A stretch of DNA of 64,000 nucleotides from Streptomyces sp. HNM0574 (GTDB lineage: Bacteria > Actinomycetota > Actinomycetes > Streptomycetales > Streptomycetaceae). The notes beneath the pieces are model-generated. The model worked only from the letters and a program-made list of their open reading frames with translations, searched no databases and was not told the origin of the DNA. Below are positions 31,403 through 39,659 of this stretch, one piece after another. The DNA lies in assembly GCF_012726235.1 (NCBI RefSeq), contig NZ_JAASAH010000011.1:149190-213189 (forward strand), in the 5' to 3' direction. The stretch's first letter is position 1. Every line of letters starts with the position of its first letter. Made by a program: the position numbers and the translations under genes.

Positions 31403-32278
31403 TTACTGCTCGCCGGTGACGGCCAGGCGCTTGTCGAAGCTCTCGCCGCCGTCGCGGGATTCGTACACGCCGTCGCCGGTGGCGACGAGGAGGTGGCGGG
31501 AGTCGAGCGCGGTCAGGGCCTGGGGGGCGCCGCCGGGCGGGGTGCCGACGGTCTTCCAGCTCTCGCCGCTGTCGGAGCTGCGGCGCAGTTCCCCCTCGGG
31601 GGAGATGCCGAACAGCGCCTTCGGCTCGGGCCAGGAGAGGAAGGCCAGTACGGGCTTCGCGCCGGTGCCGAACTTCTCGCCGCCGTCGGTGCTCTTCGCG
31701 ACGCCCGCCTCGGTGGTGGCGAGGACGGTGTCCGGGTCCTCGGGGTGGACGGCGATGTCGAGCGCGGCGAGCCTGGCCCGGTCGTCCCAGTCGGTGCCGT
31801 TCTCGCTGACGCGGAGCATGCCGTTGGTGTTGTCGTAGCCGTACACCGAGCCGTGCGCGTACTTCAGGGAGTGGAAGTCGACGTCGCCGCCGAGGGAGAG
31901 GGTCTTCCAGGTCTTGCCGGAGTCCTCGCTGCGGATCAGGCCGCGGTTGGCGGGTTCGCCGGTGCCGGGTGCCGGGTGGCCGCTGCCGAGGAAGGTCTTG
32001 TCCTTGACGACGGTGAACCCCATGTAGTCGCCCTCGTCCTCGCTGACCCGCTTCGCCGTGCCGTCCTCGGCGACGGAGACGACGCCGTGGTGGGTGGCGA
32101 CGTACAGGCGGTCGTCGGCCGGGTCGATCCCGAGTCCGTGGACGTGGCTGACAGCGGGGCCGTCGGCCTTCGCGTCGGAGGCGCCGGAGTCCTCGGGGCC
32201 GGTGGAGCAGGCGGTCAGCGTCGCCGTGAGCAGCAGGGCGCCGGCGGCTGCGGCCGCGGCACGGAGGGGGAGGTTCAT
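31403..32278 (-). CDS. Beta-propeller (BNR-repeat) lipoprotein, F510_1955-type
   Basis: 291 residues. Signal peptide with lipobox LLTATLTACSTG, then a propeller with Asp-box (BNR) repeats: SEDSGKTWKTLSL, STDGGEKFGTG, SSDSGESWKTVG and SRDGGESFDKRL. These match the sialidase-like or F510_1955 family proteins placed next to copper and cytochrome genes in actinomycetes; enzymatic activity is not implied, as propellers often only bind partners. It is the first gene of the operon that includes the DUF6153-like protein and the multicopper oxidase, and is divergent from blaI across the palindromic operator. Confidence 0.85.
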   Translation of the reverse strand: MNLPLRAAAAAAGALLLTATLTACSTGPEDSGASDAKADGPAVSHVHGLGIDPADDRLYVATHHGVVSVAEDGTAKRVSEDEGDYMGFTVVKDKTFLGSGHPAPGTGEPANRGLIRSEDSGKTWKTLSLGGDVDFHSLKYAHGSVYGYDNTNGMLRVSENGTDWDDRARLAALDIAVHPEDPDTVLATTEAGVAKSTDGGEKFGTGAKPVLAFLSWPEPKALFGISPEGELRRSSDSGESWKTVGTPPGGAPQALTALDSRHLLVATGDGVYESRDGGESFDKRLAVTGEQ

Positions 32279-32313
32279 CGGGCGTCCTCAACGGTCGGGT
32301 TCCGGAACCCTAA

Positions 32314-32332
32314 CACCTAAGCACTTTAGGTG
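32314..32332. promoter_or_regulatory. BlaI-type operator in the divergent promoter
   Basis: CACCTAA-GCACT-TTAGGTG, a perfect inverted repeat with 7-bp arms, between the propeller lipoprotein gene (start 32278) and blaI (start 32435). BlaI/MecI/CopY proteins bind such palindromes as dimers, so one site could control both directions. Confidence 0.7.
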
Positions 32333-32434
32333 ATCACCCCGGACCCCGGCCTCCCGTCCGGCCCTCCACCCCGCCCCCGTACGATGGCCTGTCGAGAACT
32401 GGACCCGGGGCTTTGCGTGGAGGAGGACGGCCTG

Positions 32435-32812
32435 ATGCGGGGCTTCGGCGAGCTGGAGCAGGCGATCATGGACGTGGTGTGGGCGGCGGAGTCGCCGGTG
32501 ACCGCGCGTGAGGTGCTGGAGCGGCTCAACCGCGAGCGCACGCAGCAACTCGCCTACAACACCGTGCAGACGGTGACGGAGGTGCTGCACCGCAAGGGCT
32601 GGCTCTCCCGCGAGCGGGACGGCCGCGCCTTCCGCTACCGCCCGACGAAGACCCGCGAGGAGTACGCGGCCTCCCTCATCGACCAGGTGTGGGCCACCGG
32701 CGCCGACCGCACCGCCACCCTGGTACGCCTGGTGGACGGGATGGACGACGCCGAAGTCGCCGAGCTGCGGGCCGCGTTGGCGGCGCGCCGCACCGAAGGC
32801 GGCCGGTCGTGA
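32435..32812 (+). CDS. BlaI/MecI/CopY-family repressor
   Basis: 125 residues. Winged-helix domain GELEQAIMDVVWAAESPVTAREVLERL to LAYNTVQTVTEVLHRKGWL, wing RDGRAFRYRPTKTREEYAASL, then a short C-terminal dimerisation helix. In this family the repressor is inactivated by proteolysis from a membrane metalloprotease or by metal binding. ATG 32435 has GGAGGAGG upstream and the stop overlaps the M56 protease gene (GTGA). Targets are probably the copper-oxidase operon across the divergent promoter and ccdA. Beta-lactamase control is unlikely as no such gene is present. Confidence 0.92.
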   Translation: MRGFGELEQAIMDVVWAAESPVTAREVLERLNRERTQQLAYNTVQTVTEVLHRKGWLSRERDGRAFRYRPTKTREEYAASLIDQVWATGADRTATLVRLVDGMDDAEVAELRAALAARRTEGGRS

Positions 32813-33792
32813 CGATCGCGCTCTGGCTGCTGGGGTACGCGGCACTGGTGGGCGCGCTCGCACCCGCGCTGCTGGCCCGGGACGGCTGGACGGCGCGCGC
32901 CCCGCGCCTGGGCATCTGGGCCTGGCAGGCGCTGACCTCGACCGTCGTCGTCTCGGCCGTCCTGGCCGGACTCGCCCTGGCCGTCCCCGCGATGCCGGTG
33001 GTCGGCAGCGCGGCGGAGCTGCTGCAGGCGTGCGTGATGGCGGTACGCGCGCCGTACGAGGCGCCCGGTGGCGGAGCGGCCGCCGCCGGCGGCACCCTGC
33101 TGGCCGCCGCGATCCTGGCCCGGGGCGGCTGGTGCCTGGCGGCCGGACTGTTCCGGGCGCGCCGCGAACGGGCCCGGCACGCGCGGGTGCTGGCCATGGT
33201 CGGCAGCGTGCGGGACGACCTCGGGGTCACGGTCCTGGAGGACGGCCGCCCCGCCGCGTACTGCCTGCCGGGGCGCGGCCGGCGGATCGTCCTGACCTCG
33301 GCGGCGCTGACCGCGCTGGAGCCGCACGAGCTAAACGCGGTGATCGCGCACGAGCGCGCGCACATCCGGCAGCGCCACCACCTCGTCCTCGCCTGCGCGG
33401 ACGCGCTCCGGCGCGCCTTCCCCTTCCTGCCGCTCTTCCGGCACGCGGCCGAGGAGACCCAGCGGCTGGTCGAGATGGCCGCCGACGACGAGGCCACGGC
33501 GCGCACCGGTTCGCTGCCGCTGGCCGGCGCGCTGGTCGAACTCGCGGGCGCGGGCGCGCCCGCCTCCGCGCTCGCGGCGTCCGGCGGCCACGCGGCCGAC
33601 CGGGTGCGGCGCCTGCTCGCGCCCCGGCAGCCGCTGCGCCGGGCGGTGGCCTGGGGCTGGGCGGTCACCGTCGCCGTCGCGCTGGCGCTGCCCGTCGTGC
33701 TGGCGGCCCAGCCCGCGGTCGCGGCGACGGCGATGGGCTCCTGCCCGCTGCCGCACTTCCCCCTCACCCCGGCGGAGGCGGCGGCCCTCTGA
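32809..33792 (+). CDS. M56-family membrane metalloprotease (BlaR1-like without sensor)
   Basis: 327 residues, four or five membrane segments. The zinc site is HERAH (about 181-185) with ETQRLVEMAADDEATA as the downstream Glu-containing helix. It lacks the C-terminal penicillin-binding sensor of BlaR1; the extracytoplasmic tail is short and ends at AATAMGSCPLPHFPLTPAEA, which contains Cys and His. It would cleave or destabilise BlaI when a signal arrives. GTG 32809 overlaps the blaI stop, so the pair is translationally coupled. The convergent aldehyde dehydrogenase gene ends 20 bases away. Confidence 0.9.
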   Translation: MTIALWLLGYAALVGALAPALLARDGWTARAPRLGIWAWQALTSTVVVSAVLAGLALAVPAMPVVGSAAELLQACVMAVRAPYEAPGGGAAAAGGTLLAAAILARGGWCLAAGLFRARRERARHARVLAMVGSVRDDLGVTVLEDGRPAAYCLPGRGRRIVLTSAALTALEPHELNAVIAHERAHIRQRHHLVLACADALRRAFPFLPLFRHAAEETQRLVEMAADDEATARTGSLPLAGALVELAGAGAPASALAASGGHAADRVRRLLAPRQPLRRAVAWGWAVTVAVALALPVVLAAQPAVAATAMGSCPLPHFPLTPAEAAAL

Positions 33793-33811
33793 CCGCCGGC
33801 CGCCGAGGCGC

Positions 33812-35518
33812 TCAACCCCGCAGCGCGGAGAGGAAGATGCCCGGCAGCTTCGTGACACCCGGGGACGTGGCGAAGGCGGTGAGCCGGCGCATCGTCGTAC
33901 GGCCGGTCCGGTTGGTGACGAAGTACGGCGGGCGCGGGGACAGCGAGGGCGAGCCGGTGAACAGGCCGCGCGGCGCGGGTGCGAACGGGGCCCGCAGCAC
34001 GGTCTTCTCGACGTCCTCCAGCAGGAAGGCGTTGTGCACGAAGCCGGTGCCGCTGCCGATCCGGGTGCGGGTGTGCCCGGGGAAGGCGCCCCAGGGCGTG
34101 TAGCCCAGCAGGAAGCCGAAGGCCGACCAGCAGTTGACGCCGAGCGTGCCGTAACGGAGCCCGGCGATCGCCGCGTCGACGGCGGCGCGGTGCGCGCGTT
34201 CCGTCCTCGGGTGCACCAGCAGGGTCGCCCCGAGGGTGCCGGGCAGCTTCTCGTCGGCGAACTCCGTTGCCGCGCGCAGGAACGCGGGGGCGTCCGCGCC
34301 GGGCAGCCGGACCACGCCGAGGGCGCTGGCGAACACCTCGTCGGAGAGCATCGGGTCGTCCTCGCGGGTGATGTCCGGTACGAGGAGGCGGGAGGTGCCC
34401 TCGCCGAGCGTCTCCGCCTCCGGGTGGACCCGGGCCAGCTCGGCGAGCCGTTCCTCGGCCCCCGGGTAGTAGTCCCGGCGCGGGGGCAGCGCGCGCAGCA
34501 CCCGGCGGATCTCGGCGAGCAGCCGCTCGGTGCCGTCCCACTCGCGGGGGACCAGGAGGACCTGCCCGGCGACGCAGTTGTGCCCCGAGTTGTTCATCTT
34601 GCCGGTGACGATGTGCTCGGCCTGGAACCGGAAGTCCGCCGCGCTCCACGGCCCCGGTGTCACGATGCACGGGCTGACGCCGCCCAGTTCGCTGGTCAGG
34701 GGCTTCGGGTTGAGCGGGGTGTCCGCGCGGCGGCGCCGCTCCGCGTCCGCGCCGGTACCCCAGACGATCGCGTCGTGCGTCCGCTCGCTGCCGGTGACGT
34801 GCACGGTGGCGACGTCCTCGTGGGCGGTGAGGTAGGCGCCCTCGGCGGCGCCGCCGTCGGCGAAGCGCACCCAGCCGCGGTCGGTGAACTCGGCGAAGAC
34901 CCGCTCGAAGTGCGGGCGCAGGTAGGCGTTGACCGGGTTCATCTTGGCGAGGACGACCTGCCCCTCGGCGTACAGCTTGTGCAGGACGTCGAGCGGGGTG
35001 ATGGCCGCGACGTTGCCCGCGCCGAGGACGAGCGCCACGCCCGGGCGCCCGGGACGGCCCCGGTACTCGCCCGCCGCACGGGAGTTGACGTCCTCCGGGG
35101 CCGTGCCGGGCTGCGTCCAGACCTGTGCGGAGAAGCCGTTGAGCAGCAGCCGGTCCGTGGCGGTGGCGGGGAAGACGTCGACGAGGGTGCGGTCACCGTG
35201 CCGCCGGACGGCCGACGGGGCGACCGGGTCGCGTCCGGCGGCCAGCCGGCGCAGCACGTGCAGCTGCGCCGTCACCGACTGGGCCAGGGCCCAGGGTGCG
35301 GTCACCCAGTCCTCGGCGGCCCAGGGCGAGGCGGCGTCGTAGCCCTTGGCGCGGGCCAGGTCGGCGACCATCGCCGGGGCGCCGTCGGCGATCCGCGGCA
35401 GCATCCGCTCCAGCAGGGCGATCCGCTCCCGCAGCGGCGTCGCCGTCCAGGACTCCGCGCGGCCGCGCAGCACGGAGAGGGCTTCGTCGAGGGTGGCGGT
35501 GTCGGGTGCGGGGCTCAC
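33812..35518 (-). CDS. Aldehyde dehydrogenase family protein
   Basis: 568 residues. The catalytic features are visible: general-base Glu in LTSELGGVSPCIV, nucleophile Cys in NNSGHNCVAGQVLLVP, and the NAD-binding segment LVLGAGNVAAITPLDVLHKL with KMNPVNAYL. It is longer than the standard 480-500 residues at the N-terminus, as in some Streptomyces homologues, and the Rossmann region is diverged. It would oxidise an aldehyde to an acid with NAD(P). GTG 35518 overlaps the stop of the MFS gene (GTGA) and has AGGAGTTG upstream, so transport and oxidation are coupled. Last gene of the TauD-MFS-ALDH group. Confidence 0.88.
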   Translation of the reverse strand: MSPAPDTATLDEALSVLRGRAESWTATPLRERIALLERMLPRIADGAPAMVADLARAKGYDAASPWAAEDWVTAPWALAQSVTAQLHVLRRLAAGRDPVAPSAVRRHGDRTLVDVFPATATDRLLLNGFSAQVWTQPGTAPEDVNSRAAGEYRGRPGRPGVALVLGAGNVAAITPLDVLHKLYAEGQVVLAKMNPVNAYLRPHFERVFAEFTDRGWVRFADGGAAEGAYLTAHEDVATVHVTGSERTHDAIVWGTGADAERRRRADTPLNPKPLTSELGGVSPCIVTPGPWSAADFRFQAEHIVTGKMNNSGHNCVAGQVLLVPREWDGTERLLAEIRRVLRALPPRRDYYPGAEERLAELARVHPEAETLGEGTSRLLVPDITREDDPMLSDEVFASALGVVRLPGADAPAFLRAATEFADEKLPGTLGATLLVHPRTERAHRAAVDAAIAGLRYGTLGVNCWSAFGFLLGYTPWGAFPGHTRTRIGSGTGFVHNAFLLEDVEKTVLRAPFAPAPRGLFTGSPSLSPRPPYFVTNRTGRTTMRRLTAFATSPGVTKLPGIFLSALRG

Positions 35519-36840
35519 GGGGTCAACTCCTGTGGTGGTGCGGACGGTTGGGGTTCGGGGGCGGGACGCAGGCGGGGGCTGTCGCGGGCCGGGTCGACGA
35601 GGAGGAAGGAGGCGGCGGCGCCGAGGGCGAGGAGCAGCCCGGTCAGCAGCACGGCGCTCCGGTACCCGGCGACGCCCTGCGCGTCCACGAGCGCGCCGAC
35701 GACGGCGGGCGCTGCCAGCCCGGCGGCGGTGACCACCGCGTTCATCGCGCCCAGGGCTCCGCCGCCGCGGTCGGCGGGGACGAGTTCGGCGACGGCGGTC
35801 ACGGCGACGGTGGCGTAGGAGCCGCCCAGGCCGAAGCCGAGGGCGAGCAGCACCGTCCGCGCGGTGGTGCCTTCGGCCAGCGGCAGCGCCAGGCAGCAGG
35901 CGGCGCCCAGCGCCAGCAGCGCGCCGCCGACCCAGCCGCGGGCGTACCGGCTGCCCACCCCGCGGCGCATCAGCCGGCCGGTGATCCCGGCCTGCGCGAG
36001 CAGGACGAGCGCGCCCACCGTCCACGGGACGGCGACGAGGGTGCCCGCCACGTCCGCCGGGTACCCGAGCCCGTTGCGCAGGTAGGACGGCAGCCAGGCG
36101 AGCATCAGTCCCACGACCCAGTAGCTGGTGAAGTAGGCGAGGGTGGCCCCGGCCCAGGTGCGGGTGGCGAAGATCCTGCGGTACGGGAGCGCGGGGCGCC
36201 AAGCGGCCTTCACCGCCCGGCCGTTCGGGGGCTCGCCTTCCGTGAGACGGTGGCCGTCGGCGCCGAGGAACGTCCAGGCCAGGGCCCAGACGAGGCCGGT
36301 CGCCGCGAGCACCCAGAGCGCGGCCCGCCAGCCGTGGTGCCGGATCACCCAGGACAGCACCGGCGCGGAGACGATCACGCCGAGGGTGACCCCGAGGGTG
36401 ATCAGCGCGCCGGGCAGGTTGCGCCGGTGGTCGGGGAACCAGGCCAGCGTGGCCCGTTGGGCGACGGGGAAGGCGGGCCCCTCGGCCGCGCCGAGGAAGA
36501 CCCGCGAGGCGACCAGCACGGCGAGCCCGCCGCCGACCGCCACCGGCACCTGGGCGACGGACCACAGCAGGGCCATCACCAGCAGCAGCACCTTCGGCGA
36601 CACCCGGTCCGCCAGCAGCCCGACGAGGGCGGCGGCGACGGAGAAGAGCAGGAAGAACGCGCTGTTGGCGAGCCCGAACCCGGTGGCGGTCAGCTGGAGA
36701 TCGGCCCGTATCTCGTCGGCGGCCAGGCCCAGTACGGACTTGTCCGCGAAGTTCACCATCATGAAGACGACGAGCAGCGCCGTCACGGTCCAGGCCCGCA
36801 CGCCGTCGCCGGTGCCGGGTGGGGCCGGTGCCGCGTTCAT
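35515..36840 (-). CDS. MFS importer (ACS/phthalate-permease-like)
   Basis: 441 residues, 12 predicted helices. TM1 FMMVNFADKSVLGLAADEI with the Asp and the loop motif GLLADRVSPKVLLLVMALLW, plus SRVFLGAAEGPAFPVAQRATLAWFPDHRR between TM4 and TM5, match the anion:cation symporter branch (glucarate, phthalate, hexuronate carriers), so uptake of an organic anion is likely. ATG 36840 has AGGAGGTCCC upstream. A strong hairpin separates it from tauD 90 bases before, yet the orientation, function and coupling to the aldehyde dehydrogenase suggest a shared catabolic job. Confidence 0.88.
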   Translation of the reverse strand: MNAAPAPPGTGDGVRAWTVTALLVVFMMVNFADKSVLGLAADEIRADLQLTATGFGLANSAFFLLFSVAAALVGLLADRVSPKVLLLVMALLWSVAQVPVAVGGGLAVLVASRVFLGAAEGPAFPVAQRATLAWFPDHRRNLPGALITLGVTLGVIVSAPVLSWVIRHHGWRAALWVLAATGLVWALAWTFLGADGHRLTEGEPPNGRAVKAAWRPALPYRRIFATRTWAGATLAYFTSYWVVGLMLAWLPSYLRNGLGYPADVAGTLVAVPWTVGALVLLAQAGITGRLMRRGVGSRYARGWVGGALLALGAACCLALPLAEGTTARTVLLALGFGLGGSYATVAVTAVAELVPADRGGGALGAMNAVVTAAGLAAPAVVGALVDAQGVAGYRSAVLLTGLLLALGAAASFLLVDPARDSPRLRPAPEPQPSAPPQELTP

Positions 36841-36889
36841 GGGACCTCCTGAGGAGTGTCAACGGGTCCGTGTGGCAGGGCGGTTGGTG

Positions 36890-36921
36890 CCCCGGGTGCG
36901 CGCGGGAGCGCGCACCCGGGG
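36890..36921 (-). terminator. Strong hairpin between tauD-like and MFS genes
   Basis: Perfect 14-bp stem CCCCGGGTGCGCGC / GCGCGCACCCGGGG, 4-base loop, 9 bases after the dioxygenase stop. It either ends that transcript or attenuates reading into the MFS and aldehyde dehydrogenase genes. Confidence 0.65.
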
Positions 36922-36930
36922 GCGCGCGGC

Positions 36931-37872
36931 TCAGGAGAGCGGGACCCCGGCGACGGCGATGCGCTCCATGACGCGGCGGCGCGGGTAGTAGTCGCTGATC
37001 GCGTAGTGCTGGGTGGCGATGTTGTCCCAGACGGCGACGGAGTCGGGCTCCCAGTGGAAGCGGACCTGGTACTCCGGGACGCGGGCCTGGAGCACCAGCT
37101 CGTCCAGCAGTTCCCGGCTCTCCGTCTCGGAGACGCCGTTGATCCGCGTCGTGAACGGCTCGTTGACGTACAGCAGTTGACGTCCGCTGCGCGGATGGCG
37201 CACGACCACGGGGTGCTCCACCGGCGGCAGTTCCTCCCGGAGGCGGGCTACCTGCTCCTCGCTCATCGTCGAGCCCCAGCTGGGCACCCAGTCGTGAGTG
37301 GCCGTGAGGTGCTCGATGCGGGTCCTCGTCCGCTCGGGGAGGTTGTCGTAGGCGGCGCCCATGTCGGCCCACATGGTGTCGCCCCCGGCGGGCGGGACCT
37401 CGACCGAGCGCAGCACCGAGCCGAGCGCCGGGGCCGCCATGAAGGAGTGGTCGCTGTGCCAGATGTTCTCGTTGCCGATGGCCGTCTCGTCCTTGGCGAG
37501 CCGGGAGACGCCCTCCGTCCCGGACTTCGGGAAGAACGGGTTGGCCTCCGGCGGGCCCCAGACGGCGGCCAGTTCCAGGTGATGGCCCGCCCGGACGCGG
37601 GGCTGGTCGCGGAAGAAGATGACCTTCCACTCCAGCAGGGCCTGCCGCAGCTCCCGGGCGAGTTCGGGGCCGATCGGCTCGGCGAGGTCGACGCCGCTGA
37701 TCTCGGCGCCGATGTGCGGGGTGAGCGGGGTGACGCCGAGCGTCCGGAACTCCGGGGGTTCGGCGCCGGGCGCGCGGCGGTTCAGGACGCGGCGGCCGTA
37801 GTGCATCAACGGCTTGTCGAGCATGGGGTGTTGGGCGTCGGCGGCGAGGGGTGCGGCGCTGCGGCTGGGCAT
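36931..37872 (-). CDS. TauD/TfdA-family Fe(II)/2-oxoglutarate dioxygenase
   Basis: 313 residues. The iron ligands are H139 and D141 in IWHSDHSF and H289 in TQHYAISDYYPRRR; an Arg at about 299-300 binds 2-oxoglutarate. The N-terminus LTPHIGAEISGVDLAEP is the family hallmark. Members hydroxylate taurine, alkyl sulfates or sulfonates, herbicides or amino-acid-like substrates, releasing an aldehyde and an anion; an aldehyde dehydrogenase and an importer are encoded downstream on the same strand, and an alkylsulfatase lies 3.4 kb away, so organosulfur scavenging is a reasonable inference. ATG 37872 has CGGGAGGACCCC upstream. Confidence 0.9.
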   Translation of the reverse strand: MPSRSAAPLAADAQHPMLDKPLMHYGRRVLNRRAPGAEPPEFRTLGVTPLTPHIGAEISGVDLAEPIGPELARELRQALLEWKVIFFRDQPRVRAGHHLELAAVWGPPEANPFFPKSGTEGVSRLAKDETAIGNENIWHSDHSFMAAPALGSVLRSVEVPPAGGDTMWADMGAAYDNLPERTRTRIEHLTATHDWVPSWGSTMSEEQVARLREELPPVEHPVVVRHPRSGRQLLYVNEPFTTRINGVSETESRELLDELVLQARVPEYQVRFHWEPDSVAVWDNIATQHYAISDYYPRRRVMERIAVAGVPLS

Positions 37873-38024
37873 GGGGTCCTCCCGACGGGGCGGATTACGT
37901 AACCGGCAGTATCGATATTGCGCCGGGGGCGGGGCAAGGGGTGTGCAGGGGGTTTCGGGGGGGGCTTCGCGGGGGGCGGGTTGCGGGGCGTCGCGGGGTG
38001 CGGGGCCGTCGTGGCTCGCGCCTT

Positions 38025-38289
38025 TGCGCAGTTCCCCGCGCCCCTTATCGCGGGCTCACCCCGCCTGTTCGGGTGCGGCGCCGTCGGGCTCCGGGGTTTC
38101 GCGCAGTTCCCCGCGCCCCTTTTTCGCGCCGTTCCCCGCGCCCCTTATCGCGGGCTCACCCCGCTTGGGAGAACTGCGCCAAAGGCGCAGGGCTGGCAAG
38201 CGCAGCGCCCGCCCCGGCGCGGGGTGCGCAACGCCGTCGCCGGGCCACCCCGTACGACGTGGCCGCTCGCGCAGTTCCCCGCGCCCCTG
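38025..38289. repeat. Dispersed GC-rich intergenic repeat, four copies
   Basis: The 440-base stretch 37873-38312 between the dioxygenase and a TetR gene carries no gene. It holds four copies of a unit beginning GCGCAGTTCCCCGCGCCCCT (38025, 38101, partial at 38131, 38269); two extend into CTTATCGCGGGCTCACCCCGC. A small CTGCGCC-AAA-GGCGCAG hairpin lies at 38174-38190. This is a common Streptomyces intergenic repeat type found after genes, probably a mRNA-end or recombination-prone element. Confidence 0.7.
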
Positions 38290-38312
38290 ACGGGGCGAGC
38301 CTCCCCGCGCCT

Positions 38313-38915
38313 CTAGCGCGGCCCCGCAACCGCCCGTGCGACGAGTTCCGTCACCGTGTCGACCAACGCCTGGTCGGGCGCCTCGTGTTCGGCGATCGTG
38401 CGGAAGAGGAGGGGCGCGGCGATGAGCGTCGTGGTGGTCGCGACGTCAACCTCGGGGGCGATCTCGCCGCGGGCGACGGCGCGTTCCAGAATGTGCCGGG
38501 TCTCGCTCGTCACGCGGGCCGTGTAGGCGCGGTACGCGGCCGGTTCGGCCTCCGCCTCGGCCGAGGAGCCGATCACCCCGGCGAGCAGGCGGGCGACGCC
38601 GGGCTGCCGGTACGCCTCCATCCGGGCGGTGAGGACGGCGTGCAGCTCGGCCCGGAAGTCGCCCAGGTCGGGCACGGTGAGCGGCCCGATCCGGGACTCG
38701 GCCGCGGCGATGACCAGGTCCTGCTTGGTGGGCCAGCGGCGGTACATCGCGGGCTTGCTGACCCCGGCGCGGGCGGCCACCGCGTCCATCGTCAGCGCCC
38801 CCAGGCCGCGTTCGGCGACCAGCACGACGACGGCGTCCAGCACCGCCCCGGACACCCGCTCCGCGCGCGGACGCCCCGGCCCCCTCCGCCTGTTCGGCGC
38901 CTCCTCACCGGCCAT
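38313..38915 (-). CDS. TetR/AcrR-family regulator
   Basis: 200 residues. The N-terminal DNA-binding domain is RGPGRPRAERVSGAVLDAVV then LTMDAVAARAGVSKPAMYRRWPTKQDL; the C-terminal part (HAVLTARMEAYRQPGVARLLAGVIGSS to PLLFRTIAEHEAPDQALVDTV) is the TetR_C ligand domain of the type with MYRRW. It is divergent from a second TetR gene whose start lies 100 bases away. ATG 38915 follows a weak GAGG. The ligand and targets are unknown; the organosulfur-type genes upstream (tauD-like) and the AidB-like gene downstream are candidates. Confidence 0.9.
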   Translation of the reverse strand: MAGEEAPNRRRGPGRPRAERVSGAVLDAVVVLVAERGLGALTMDAVAARAGVSKPAMYRRWPTKQDLVIAAAESRIGPLTVPDLGDFRAELHAVLTARMEAYRQPGVARLLAGVIGSSAEAEAEPAAYRAYTARVTSETRHILERAVARGEIAPEVDVATTTTLIAAPLLFRTIAEHEAPDQALVDTVTELVARAVAGPR

Positions 38916-39014
38916 GCCGCGACCCTACGCGGACGGCGCGACACCCCGCAGGCCGGGCTCCCCCGGCGGGCAGAAACTCTGGCCCCAAGCTCTGAATGGT
39001 GCTTCACTTCTTGC

Positions 39015-39635
39015 ATGGCCTACCGCAAGACCCCCGCCGAGCTCCGCCGGCTCGACGCCGCGCGCGAGCACCTCGTCACCTGCGCGACCACCGTCGTCTC
39101 CGAAGTCGGCTGGTCCCAGGCGTCGGTGACCGCCGTGGCGCACGCCGCCGGGATCTCGGCCGGTTCCGTGTACCAGCACTTCCCGTCCAAGTCGGCGCTC
39201 GCCGTCGAGGTGTTCCGGCGGGCGGCGCAGCGCGAGGTGGACGTACTGGCCGAGGTGCTGGACGGGCCCGGCGACCCGGTCCAGCGGCTCGCCGGCGGCA
39301 TCCGGACCTTCGTCCGCCGCGCCCTGGAGAACCGCGGACTGGCCTACGCGCTGCTCGCCGCCCCGGTCGACGCGGCCGTCGTCGCCGAGCGGCTGGCCTT
39401 CCGCCGCCGGTACCGCGAGCTGTGGGCCGAGGTGGTCCACGAGGGCATGGCCGAGGGCCTGTTGCCCGCCCAGAACGGCGAGGTCACCGCCGCCGCGCTC
39501 ACCGGCGCGATCGGCGAGATCCTCGTCGTCCCGCTGAGCACCCCGGACGAGGACGGCACCGAAGGGCTGCTCGCCCAGCTCACCGCGACGGCCCTGCGCT
39601 GCGCCGGCGCCCCGCCCGGCACCCCGCACCCCTGA
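39015..39635 (+). CDS. TetR/AcrR-family regulator
   Basis: 206 residues. Helix-turn-helix: TPAELRRLDAAREHLVTCATTVV, then ASVTAVAHAAGISAGSVYQHFPSKSALAVEVFRRA. The ligand domain contains ENRGLAYALLAAPVDAAVVAERLAFRRRYRELW. It lies 24 bases upstream of the AidB-like acyl-CoA dehydrogenase gene with the same orientation, so the two are probably an operon with the regulator controlling it. ATG 39015 is chosen; the frame is open far upstream across the repeat region but lacks protein-like sequence there. Probable autoregulation through the 99-base divergent promoter region. Confidence 0.9.
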   Translation: MAYRKTPAELRRLDAAREHLVTCATTVVSEVGWSQASVTAVAHAAGISAGSVYQHFPSKSALAVEVFRRAAQREVDVLAEVLDGPGDPVQRLAGGIRTFVRRALENRGLAYALLAAPVDAAVVAERLAFRRRYRELWAEVVHEGMAEGLLPAQNGEVTAAALTGAIGEILVVPLSTPDEDGTEGLLAQLTATALRCAGAPPGTPHP

Positions 39636-39659
39636 CCCCGCGAACCCCGGAGGGACCCG

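Noticed and set aside
28142..32320. 1392-codon open frame on the plus strand
   Set aside because: It runs antisense through the multicopper oxidase, DUF6153-like and propeller genes; the translation is low-complexity Arg/Gly/Val-rich and has no domains, as expected for a GC-rich antisense frame.
32435..33792. Beta-lactam resistance BlaI/BlaR1 module
   Set aside because: The protease lacks the penicillin-binding sensor domain and no beta-lactamase or PBP gene is adjacent; copper and thiol genes are the neighbours.
37851..39014. N-terminal extension of the 39015 TetR gene
   Set aside because: The open frame crosses the intergenic repeats and the divergent tetR gene, and reads as Arg/Gly-rich sequence; the TetR fold starts at 39015.
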